Below are positions 19,471-28,700 of a stretch of 64,000 bases of DNA, piece by piece. This stretch comes from Luidia sarsii (Eukaryota > Echinodermata > Asteroidea > Paxillosida > Luidiidae). The notes under the pieces were generated by a model. The model had not been told where the DNA came from. It worked only from the letters and a program-made list of their open reading frames with translations, and did not search any database. The DNA is taken from contig OX465110.1 of the NCBI GenBank assembly GCA_949987565.1, forward strand, positions 16,222,394-16,286,393, written 5' to 3'. Position 1 is the first letter of the stretch, and each line of letters begins with the position of its first letter. The translations under genes and the position numbers were made by a program.

Positions 19471-19574
19471 TTAAGTCAGTAACCATTAAAAAAAAAAGCT
19501 CTCAAATTATTACACATCTTTAAGGGCAAGAGGACCATTCACTAGCATCAACAGGCTATTTCTCTCGATAGATC

Positions 19575-19625
19575 TTAAAATTAAGTGGGCCTGACGTTTC
19601 GATCCTAGCAGGACCATCTCTCAAT
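19575..19625. repeat. Family A half element, copy 5
   Basis: AAGTGGGCCTGACGTTTCGA followed by TCCTAGCAGGACC; one arm only. Confidence 0.75.
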
Positions 19626-20040
19626 AGATATTCATTTCATATACCATCTTAAAAGCAATATGAAATTACAGGATTCCCTGCCTTCATGTCGACTACCAGT
19701 ACATTCAAAAAGTATGATTTTGAGAAAGCTTTTCCTAACTCCTAAGGCCCCTAGCACGTGGCATTAAAAGAGTGAACAATGAGATTTGGGTCATCACAGA
19801 AAATGATTAGAAAAAGCTGCCATGGCAATGGCTCTGAACTTCAGACAAACCCCCTTCTCCCCTATATTCATTGACCGTAGTCTCGTCTCCCATGGCACTG
19901 TGTATCATATAGATCTTTCACCACATACATGTAATAAATTGTAAAAAATCCTATAGAATGGAGTAAATGAGTTCAAAATGTTTTCATCATACATTTTTGA
20001 TAAGACTTTAAGTTTTGCATGGTGGAGAACTTAGTGGAAA
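19626..20040. other. Intergenic, nothing recognised
   Basis: AT-rich single-copy sequence. Confidence 0.4.
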
Positions 20041-20143
20041 GTTTGCGGTGAACCCACGTATATCTTCTATTTCAAGAAGTGGTGGCTCCTTTCAAAGCTT
20101 CCACTTCTTGTAAAGAGAAGATATACGTGGTGTCACCGCAAAC
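20041..20143. mobile_element. Family M hairpin MITE, copy 3
   Basis: GTTTGCGGTGAACCCACGTA left and TACGTGGTGTCACCGCAAAC right, with AAGAAGTGG and CCACTTCTT inner arms. Confidence 0.85.
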
Positions 20144-20484
20144 TTTCGACTAAATTCTCATTTTCATTTAGCGATACTGATTTCCAAACAGTAACACATT
20201 AATAAGTATGCTTTATACATACGTAGTATATCTCCCAGAGTTAAATTTTGTACCGAATTTCAAATTCTCTACAAGTGTTTAATATTTCTTATTAGCTTTT
20301 ATTTCTTTGCATTTCTTTTTCATTTTGGCAGCAAAATCCTTTGGTAACTGACTCAAGCTCAGATTCTGAAAAAACAAAAACAAACCAGTGACCAGACATT
20401 CCATTCAACTAGGTAAGTTCCCTGCTCTTGGGAATTTGGGTTATAATAATTATACATCTGATAAATGGGTTCCGGCTGTTTCAC

Positions 20485-20978
20485 GGCTACATTCAGACAG
20501 CGTGTTAGTTCAAACCAATCGAGTTAAAAGTTAAAACGCCTGCTAACCACAGGGTGCAAGTCATCAATCTAAATCTCAGTGCGTTCACACAGCGTCCTAC
20601 AGCGAGCAGTTGAGAAGACCGGCTTGGTTTTATTTTCGGTTTTAAAAGGTCACGCACTCTGCCCCACATCCAGTGCGGCCTTCCGTTTATGCATAAAGCA
20701 CGCGCTACACACACACACCATGCACACACATCGCTCATCATCACCTGTGACGCAAGCTGTGCAGCCAGACGGGTCAACATCGCTGCATGCTAAAACCAGA
20801 TGCTCAAAGCCGATTGTGTCTAAAGTAAACAGCGGCTTTAGCGCTAAACCCTCCTCTCGAGCAGTTATAAATTTGCGTTTTAGCGATGAGTTAAACCGGA
20901 TCGGTTTTAAATTTTAAAACGGTGTCAGAGTATTCAGAGTTTCAGACACACTCTTTTGAAAACCGATCAGATTAAAAC
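20485..20978 (+). mobile_element. Family E element, copy 1
   Basis: It starts GGCTACATTCAGACAGCGTG and ends around ACCGATCAGATTAAAACGAG. Internal GGGTCAACATCGCTGCATGC and TAGCGCTAAACC match the reverse-oriented copy at 60065-60584. Confidence 0.65.
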
Positions 20979-21026
20979 GAGTCCAGCGGTTACTTCTACC
21001 GGCCAGCTGCCGCCCAGAAAAAGTGA

Positions 21027-21166
21027 CCTGTAGTCGATTTCACCAAATCCATCTTAACTTACAATCAATCGCAAGACGATGAGCGATGCACAGAAACCAT
21101 ACGGTGGGTTATCCAGTGTAAGTTGAGTTACCTTGCATCGTGAGGCTTTGTGAAATCCACCCCTGG
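21027..21166. repeat. Family F foldback element, copy 4
   Basis: CCTGTAGTCGATTTCACC left and TTTGTGAAATCCACCCCTGG right; interior CAATCGCAAGACGATGAGCG. Confidence 0.8.
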
Positions 21167-21329
21167 TCACTTTACCCAAGACGATAAGTCCAGTGTGGAC
21201 AGTACGTGCAGAGCGAGTCAGTAAAAGCAGCACATGGGAATCCGACCCTACATCCGGCAGTGGGAGCGAGGTCATGCTGCACAGGCCACCATGCTAGTGG
21301 ACACGGGTGTAATCTGTCTACATGTTATA

Positions 21330-21833
21330 AGCCGCGTTTCCACTGGACTAAAATTTAACCGAGGCGATGGTTAAATTTCTAATGGTCAAATTTGACCGTC
21401 GTTCCCACTTGGACTTTTGAGTTCCACTTTAACTGAGACGATGGTTAAAGTAACCGAGCTAGCAATATAACGGCTCATGAAGTTCAAGTGTCAGCCGGAT
21501 ACACAATGTACGTGTGTACATATAGGCGCGCAACATGAAGCAGACGCTGTGCACAGTGCATGTACGTGTTACGTCGTAGGCCGGATGTGTTTTTTTACCG
21601 AGTCGCATTTAACCGAGTGGTGCGTTTCCACTGGACTAATCGGCTCGGTTAAACTTACCTGGTCACTTTTACTGGGCAGAGGTTGCTCGGTTAAAGTAAC
21701 CATTGGACTCGGTTAAAGTAACCGAGAGAAATTTGACTGGGTTGTTTCCACTGGACTTATTTTGGTCAAAGTAACTATCCTCTCGGTTACTTTGACCAAA
21801 ATAAGTCCAGTGGAAACGCGGCTATATTGTTAT
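21330..21833. mobile_element. MITE with 3-bp ATA target duplication, family P copy 2
   Basis: The ends AGCCGCGTTTCCACTGGACT and AGTCCAGTGGAAACGCGGCT form a perfect 20-bp terminal inverted repeat, flanked by ATA at 21327-21329 and 21834-21836. The internal layout matches copy 1, but GTCCGCACTGG is replaced by GTTTCCACTGG throughout, as if the element had concertedly changed its repeat. Confidence 0.8.
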
Positions 21834-22044
21834 ATAACATTCAAGCAGCATGGTTTAAACATTCCTCTAATCTACGTGACTTCCAAGCATTTTGCCAATT
21901 GCAGCTTTGTAGGCATTATTTTTTCTGGAAGAAGAAATTATTTCATGTTCGGAAACTGGTGCTCTGGATATGTTCGGAAACTGGTGCTCTGGATAATATG
22001 CAGTACAGTGGGTGCATCCTTTGGTAATAATCATGTGCTGACCC

Positions 22045-22260
22045 TAACCCTGCTGCACTCTACACAAGGCAGTAGTGGAAGCATTTTGCAGGATTCTGTG
22101 GACCCTAACGGTTACCAACCCATGCCGCTCTCAACAAGATGCAGTAGTAGCCCAGTGAGTACATTCTGCTGGATTCCGAGGCGACCCTACCACCGCCGCA
22201 CTCGACAAGACGCAATGCTCAGTGAGTGCATACGGTAGGACTCTGTGGACCACGGAACAG
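22045..22260. repeat. Degenerate threefold tandem repeat of about 75 bp
   Basis: Three units each contain CC(T)AC...CCGCxCTC(G/A)ACAAGA(C/T)GCA and a GCTGGATTC / GGATTCTGTGGACC-type end. It lies just beyond the NEURL2 stop codon on its 3' side. Confidence 0.45.
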
Positions 22261-22455
22261 ACGGGCCCCACTTTCCTCTCTCAGCGAGACGCACCTCGTC
22301 AGGCCAGGCAGGCATCCCATCCTCATGGACTGCTCGACAGCGTTGCACTGAGCACAGCGGCCAGCTGACATGCACTCGGAAGGTTTATCACTAAAGCCGG
22401 GGCCTGCGAACCATTAGGGAAGACGCTGCAATCGCTCAACCGCCGCGAGACCCAC

Positions 22456-22622
22456 TCAGCTGCAGACGGCGGCATTGTTAGTTCCGCTGCAATAGAGGAT
22501 TCCCTGCGAGATTTCGTAGCGGAGATATTTTTTCAGCTTGCTGGGCAACGGGAGCTTCTCTAGGCAGGACTCTGGCGTGATGGACCGTATTGAATGCCGA
22601 CAGCACTCCTGCAGGGAAGGAA
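22456..22622 (-). CDS. NEURL2: NEURL2 exon 2 (SOCS box)
   Basis: Acceptor CCCTTTTCAG read on the minus strand, then VPSLQECCRHSI, ITPESCLEKLPLP and KLKKYLRYEI, ending at TGA (22458-22456). The join to exon 1 restores QLIYVPSLQ, which parallels the vertebrate junction before the SOCS box. Confidence 0.88.
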
Positions 22623-24915
22623 CTGAAAAGGGACAAAGAGGGAAAGCTCTTAGACAGCAAACAAACTCCCACAATGTGTATTTGTATCTACATCAGGTTA
22701 CCTCTGACAATCAGGGAAGTAAGTGACCGACAAAGTCATTTCCTGAAAATCACTGAAGGCCAATAAATTGTGCGACTCCGAGTGAGCGCTTACGCGACCG
22801 AGAGATGGGACTGCGAGTGAGCGCTTACACGACCGAGAGATTCATGGCAGGGGTGCAGACGCCCTTCAGTTTTTAGGGTTTTAACAGATAAACATGAGCA
22901 GTTTGAGATACCTGTTTGACATAAAATCCCCCCCAAAAAATAATAATTAAAATAGAATAATAATAATAAAAAAATTAAAATTAAATTAAAAATAAAATCA
23001 CGCGGCATTTCTGGAATTTTTAAAATTTTATTTCATAGATTATGTGTTGTTCCCGATTGTTTAAGTGAGTCTTGAAAATGACGTATTTTTGTTTAAAAAA
23101 TATATGGCAGTCATGGGCAGTAAAATTCCCGGCGCGAAGTGGTTAAGTCTGTGTGTAGCTACGTAACCCAAATCTGCCGAGTTACAGGATTTCCCGTAGG
23201 ACGCAGAAAAGCTACAAACGACAAATTACGTCTACTTTTAGGTTTGTGAAAATGATGGGGTTATCCCATTTGACTGTTCTGTTGATATTGATATTTTAAA
23301 TGTTCTGGTATCATATAACAAAGTAAATTTCATACTCTTTCCACTGGTATATATATACCGTAGTTGGTTTGGGTTTTATTTTTGGAAAAAGCAGTCACTG
23401 ACAATTTTCTCTTGTAATGCACGTTTTTTGTTTGAGTGTGATAGGGGCTTCGGCAGAACACTGTTTATGTGCTGTGAGGTGACCAGTCAGGCAGATTTGG
23501 GTAAATAATTATCGCAGTGGCTGTTGTTACGGCAGTCGTCCGTGTGGTTCCCTGACTTCACAGTATTCGTCAGGATGTTTAGCTCTTGGAACCAGACTAT
23601 CAGCTAATAGACTGGTTCAACCAGCCTGCAATGCTGACGAAATACAATCAAGTCAGGGAACCACACGGACGACTGCCGTAACAACAGCCACTGCTAATAA
23701 TAATAGGGCTGTTCCCACTACAAAAATAATCGTGATTTGAATCGCGATTAAAAAAAAAAGGTTTTTGTAAATCGCGTCCACATAGGCCCAAAAATCACGT
23801 TTCTCCTTGAGAGTGGCCCACACAGGGAGACATATAAACAAGCACGGCACTTCCCGTCAATTAGAGCATGAGCGGTGCATTGTGGGATTTAAAAAAAAAC
23901 GCATCGCAAATAAACACGATTATTTGAAAAAGTCTCACTCTTAGTGGAGTCTGAATCGCGATTCAAATCCCACTGACAATTGCATTTATTGTGTCCACAC
24001 ATGCAAAAAAAGGTGGAGTTTGAATCGCGATTCAAATCGCGATCCAAATGATTATGTTTATTCGGTGTGCGGTGGAAACGTTCGGCCCTTATGAAAGAAG
24101 ATTAAATTACCATAAATGAGCTGCACAATCCGGACTTGTTTAGTGGTGCCGTAGACGTCAACAATGCCGTAGAAAGGACTGTCCACCTGGGCCTCCTCCA
24201 TCAGGGAGGCCCCCTGGTCCTCCCCGTTGATGATGAAGTGCATGTACGCCCGGTCGCCCAGCACGTTGTAGGTGATGGCGATGCGACTGCCCACCGAGGT
24301 GGCAAAGTGCTGCTGCTGGCCCGACACCCAGTGCGCCTCCTGCTCCAGCGCGACAAAGTCGTGCACCAGGAAGTGGCGCGGGATCTCGTGGCAGCCCACG
24401 CGCAGGACGTCCAGCCCGCCCTTGACGAAGCCGCAGCGGGCCAGCGCCTCCACCTCGTCCGGCGAGAGACGCTCGTTGGAGACCTTGTTGTGGTACTTGG
24501 TGATGGCGTAGATCCAGGACTTGCCCATGGTGGTCAGGTCCGGCATGGAGTACTGGGGGATGGCCAAGGGGTGGGAGGTCGGCGCGGCGCTGCCGCCGCC
24601 CGCCGGCCCCGTCGTCCGGGAGTAGAATTCGCCGCCCCAGCTCGACCGGCTCGCCCCGTGCCGCTCCCCGCCCCCCGCTCGCCCGCCGGCCGCCTTCAGG
24701 GTGGCCGGGTGGTGCTGGGTCAGTCCGCATCGCAGGTGGCCGCTCCAGCCAGGCTCCTGCTCTTCGACCTCCACCAGGAGGAGCTCGCCGGGCCGCAGCG
24801 GCCGGTCGCTGAAGGTGATGGCGTTGGCGAAGCTGGACGAGCGGCGGGCCACCTGGTTGTCGTGCTTCAGCTCAATGTTGGTGCCCCGCGCCTCATGGAA
24901 TCGGATGAGTGGCAT
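22456..24915 (-). CDS. NEURL2: Neuralized-like protein 2 (NHR domain + SOCS box), complete
   Basis: Two exons on the minus strand, 24915-24111 and 22622-22456, join in phase 1 across a GT-AG intron and give 323 residues. Exon 1 starts MPLIRFHEARGTNIELKHDN, the canonical start of an NHR domain (FH...G.NI.L), and includes LLVEVEEQEPGWSGHLRCGL, FIINGEDQGASL and the closing IVDVYGTTKQVRIVQLIY. Exon 2 encodes PSLQECCRHSI and LPLPSKLKKYLRYEI, a SOCS box of the type that binds Elongin B/C and Cullin. Vertebrate NEURL2 (Ozz), about 285 residues, is a substrate adaptor of a Cullin-based E3 ligase in muscle. A Gly/Ala/Ser-rich insert near residues 70-115 and a short C-terminal tail explain the extra length. 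Tissue role here is unknown. Confidence 0.92.
22712..23030 (-). repeat. Family J element, copy 2 (reverse orientation, inside NEURL2 intron)
   Basis: Reads GTAAGTGACCGACAAAGTCA at its left and GAGCAGTTTGAGATACCTG further in, the reverse complement of copies 1 and 3. AT-rich tail near 22935-23030. Confidence 0.75.
23167..23501 (-). mobile_element. Family L MITE, copy 2 (inside NEURL2 intron)
   Basis: CCCAAATCTGCCGAG left and GGCAGATTTGGG right; interior TAATGCACG..TTTGAGTGTGATAGGGG is the reverse complement of copy 1. The flanks GTAA and TAAA look like decayed TTAA. Confidence 0.7.
23514..23694. mobile_element. Foldback element with perfect 45-bp inverted repeats (family R)
   Basis: Arms 23514-23558 and 23650-23694 are exact reverse complements, opening GCAGTGGCTGTTGTTACGGC; the 91-bp centre has a smaller GAACCAG/CTGGTTC pair. 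Perfect arms imply a recent insertion or ongoing conversion. Inside the NEURL2 intron. Confidence 0.85.
23706..24088. mobile_element. Family D element, copy 1 (inside NEURL2 intron)
   Basis: GGGCTGTTCCCACTAC left, then TTTGAATCGCGATT; right side TTTGAATCGCGATTCAAATC and an end GTGGAAACGTTCGGCCC. It ends 22 bp from the NEURL2 exon 1 splice donor. A second copy, split by another element, is at 59945-60889. Confidence 0.7.
24111..24915 (-). CDS. NEURL2: NEURL2 exon 1 (NHR domain)
   Basis: ATG at 24915-24913; ends CTCATTTATG/GTAATT in phase 1. GC-rich against AT-rich surroundings, so a long antisense frame (24136-24966) is also open but is an artefact. Without splicing the frame would run 19 codons into the intron. 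Confidence 0.93.
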
Positions 24916-25684
24916 GGCTGCAGCTGGTCATTCCTACGCTGTCCAAGAACAACACCGGCTAACTAATAATACCCACGGCTGCGTCCAGAAATCTGTCAGA
25001 GATGTTGTTAATAATAAAAGGGAAGAGATGGTCGACTCAGAATGTGTACCCAAGCTAGTCCTTGTTACAATCGCCCTTTTAAAAAACATTTGAGGGGTCC
25101 AAAAAATTTTAAAGGCGATTGTAACTTGTAAGGGTCCAATTTAATCGGACTAACCCATGCATGACTTATGACGAAAAAAACAATGCCCATGCAAAGACTA
25201 TGCCTAGCCTACATCACAACAAACTCACCAAGTTCACTACTCACCCGAACAACAAATTACAAACTGCCTTTCTCTGTCAACTGATCTGATAATCACTTTG
25301 CTTTTCAGGATTGTAAAAATGAAGCATGCCATACGCAAATGGTATGTATTACTATTAGTAAATCACACCTACCTTCAATTCTATTTAACTTGAGCAATTA
25401 AAAGACTAAAGAAGTAAAGAGGATCATCCGACGGAAATATTGACAAGAAAATGTCATAACCTGTTAATTCTGAAGTGCGCCCTCAAGAGACATAAAAAAT
25501 CCGCACTCCTTCTCGTCTTGCTCCCTGACGACAGTCAACGTTAGTCAACCAACAACAAACAATCACAAGACGACATCTGCCTAAAAGGAAATTCCCGGCA
25601 CTTTCGCCATGTTTCGTGCTTAGGAAGCTGATTTTCCTTACCGTGTAGTTTCCTCGAGACGCGAAAACGAGCATTTCTGTGAAG
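24916..25684. promoter_or_regulatory. Shared head-to-head promoter region of NEURL2 and SEH1
   Basis: The two start codons point away from each other across 769 bp. The interval has no coding exon; it contains a family I inverted repeat (25056-25152) on the NEURL2 side and a GC-richer 150 bp next to SEH1. No TATA box stands out. A bidirectional promoter is inference from the layout. Confidence 0.5.
25056..25152. repeat. Family I inverted-repeat element, copy 3
   Basis: TAGTCCTTGTTACAATCGCC left, GGCGATTGTAAC..GGTCCAATTTAATCGGACTA right. Confidence 0.7.
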
Positions 25685-25795
25685 ATGTTCGTGGCCAAAA
25701 GTATTGCTGCCGAGCACAAAGACCTCATCCACGATGTGGCTTATGACTTCTACGGCCGGCGCATCGCCACTTGTTCCACCGATCAGAGTGTGCAG
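25685..25795 (+). CDS. SEH1L: SEH1 exon 1
   Basis: ATG in context AAGATGT; encodes 37 residues to STDQSVQ; donor GTAAGC, phase 0. Confidence 0.94.
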
Positions 25796-28700
25796 GTAAG
25801 CGAATAACAATAAGCGCTGAACGTGAACTTTTGTTTTGAGTTTTGTTGAAGCCTTAGCGTAGGACTGAGTAGGAGTAGGAGCTGAAGTGGTGACGTGAAG
25901 CTCACCCTAAAACTATAAAAGTTTAAAAGTAAAAGTAGTAAAAAAATTCTAGCATTGGAATCCAGCAATCAGCATTTCATTTTGTAGGATCTATTTTTCA
26001 GTATTAAAAAAAAACAAATACAGGAATACAGGGTATGAATTAGTCCGAGTAACTTGGAGTTGGACCCTTACAATCGCCCCCTTTTTTTAAAGGGCGATTG
26101 TAAGGGTCCAAGATTTGATCAAAGACGACTTGTCTCTGAAATGAGATTTAAATATTTCAAGTCATTTTATTTTTACTTAAGTTTCTAGTCAGTAAGCACT
26201 GGCAGTTAACACCATACATTTATTTATAATTATTTTAAAACCAAATTTTATGAAAGTATGAAACATAGATTGCAAGTTCACATCTTTGCTAATATTGAGT
26301 AATAAAGTAATAACTAGGCCTACATTAAGTCATACCAATAAAATATTAGAAATCACAAATGATAAATATTAATACAAAATGGTCAATACACTGATATTAT
26401 GTTCAGGCGGGTTATATTCGCCCGGTAATAGCATTCTTTCCGCAAACGCTTAGTCTGATTGGCCAATTGTCATTACATCATGTTTATGCATATTCATGTT
26501 TGCTCTATACTCTGACCTTAACCAATCAGAGTAAAGAGTGTTCATGAATATGCATGATATCAGCAGCACCGACCTCCAGGAAGAATGCCGTTGCTGGGTG
26601 ATTGTACAGTTATTGTATACGCTTCATAGTTATATCATTCTTAAAATTTAGTGGGCCTGACGTTTCGATCCTAGCAGGACCTTTCTCAAAGGCAGAGTTA
26701 TATCATTATATGTATAGGTCTCTGTCCATTTTCAAGTCGTATTGTTTCATTATGCTTAGTTGCTCATTAATATAAAAAACAAAGCTTTTTTTGTCTCTTT
26801 CAGGTGTGGGATATGGGTGAGGATGACGAATGGCACTGTACCTCTGCCTGGAAGGTGAGGTCAAGGTTCAGAGGTCACATGTCTATCACATGACATTCCT
26901 GTGTTACTATTCGGCCTATCACTGCACTCTGTGTGCACGTTGCAATCCACATACAGATATGTTTGTGTTCATTAATCATCCTTGTCAAATAATTTAGACT
27001 TTATATCTCTAACAGCAATGAAAAGATCTGATTCATTTGGAATCTTCAACTGATTCCATCGTGATTTCTTATATTCATGATGAGCACGGTGCCTGTTGCT
27101 CTACAGGTTTAATTCCATGACCAGCTCGATGGTCAAGAGGTTCAGACGTCTGCACTAGAAAGCAGGAGTCGTGGGTTCCAAACTTCCAATCTTGCCTGAG
27201 CTGCCTGTATTATCACAGCGGGCGTCCAGTAGTACACATTGCTAATTAAGCCGGGCAAAATCTCGATTGAATTACATTCCCGCCAACACACACAAACAAA
27301 TCAAATAATTTGGAGCCTTGTGTTTTGTTTCCCTCCGTTTAGCATCACAGCGGGTCAGTGTGGAGGGTAACCTGGGCCCATCCAGAATTTGGTCAAGTGC
27401 TGGCCTCCTGTTCCTTTGACCGCACGGCGGTGGTGTGGGAGGAGATAGGTAAAGAGCCTCTTCCTCAGTTTCAGCAATAGACCGATTGCGCGACTAATGG
27501 ACTCATATGGTGCAGGACAGGAGTGGAAACGAGCAAAGAAGACTATCGTATTGTCCACATTCTTCTTTGTACATTTCCATCGCTGCTCTGTGCCAAATGA
27601 GATGGAAAAAATACCCACTATAAGTCATGTGATGGCATGTAAACAGTGGTTGCGCAATTGGTTATTTTTCCACCAGCCCCCCCCCCAATCCCCAACAAAC
27701 CTTTTTGCGAGTATAAACCACTATCCATCATTTGCCCTTGGACAAAGTCTTCCGGAGAATAAATCAGATAGCGATTGTATGCATGTGTAGTTATAACAAC
27801 TTAAGGATTGCACTTAAAATGTCCAGTACATGATTGATAACGTCATACCGATTTTTTTTATGAAAGATCGCCAAACACAAGGCCTTATAAGGCCACTCGA
27901 GGTGATGGCTACAGGAAAAATAGAAGAGGAATAGACAGATAAAGAAAGAAAAGTAAAAGGGAACGAAGAAGAGTAAATGTAATTGACAGGGTATAAAGAT
28001 AGAGATTGTAAAAACAAACATGCCGTTAAAATGTTTCTGTCTGGAATGATGTATTTATCCCGAAAAAGGGCAACCAAAGTCAACGTTTCAGGAGACTGCT
28101 GGTTTCCAACTATCATCACTGTTTATTTGGTACATGTATCTGTTTTGTCCTTGTCACTTTGCCTTTGAGAAAGGTCCTGCTAGGATCGAAACGTCAGGCC
28201 CACCAAATTTTGAGAGCACTGTTTATTATTACTGTATATGCCTGATGAAAGCGCTGGGCCGTGGAGAAACTTTCCCGCCCAGTGCGACCACTGGAGTGTG
28301 CAGGATCTTCCTGCCAGTGTGACCACCGGGGCGAGAAGAGGGAGTTCACTGGAGTGTGTCAGCGTGAGAGTGGGTGCCGGGGGTAGAGGAGACCCAGGAG
28401 GCAACTACAGTAGTTGCTGGATGAAGTAGAGTTGTCTGTTGGCATAGGGGACGCATTAGACAGACATTGTCGCCGGATGTCGCTGATGTGGCAGTCTTAT
28501 CCGTAGAAACATTGATAGATTTGTGACGTTGAATCTTTGGAGGGGACAGACTCAATAGGACTGGAGAGCTCGGGTGGTAGAGCGCTGGCACTGTAATCCA
28601 GAGATCTGAGGTTGGAATCAAGTTTGTTTGTTTTTTTTCTCTCTTTTTTTGCAGTCGGCGAGTCCACCCCGAACCAGAAAGGACCAAGTCACTGGGTGAG

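Larger units (their letters stand above)
25796..26803. other. SEH1 intron 1
   Basis: AT-rich. Contains a family I copy (26041-26112), a short inverted pair TTTATGCATATTCATG / CATGAATATGCATGA near 26483-26558 and a family A half element (26640-26697). Confidence 0.5.

Noticed and set aside
21762..22238. 158-residue frame
   Set aside because: Overlaps the end of a family P MITE and the threefold tandem repeat; no protein similarity recognised.
24136..24966. 276-residue frame on the plus strand
   Set aside because: Antisense shadow of NEURL2 exon 1; the NHR homology is on the minus strand.
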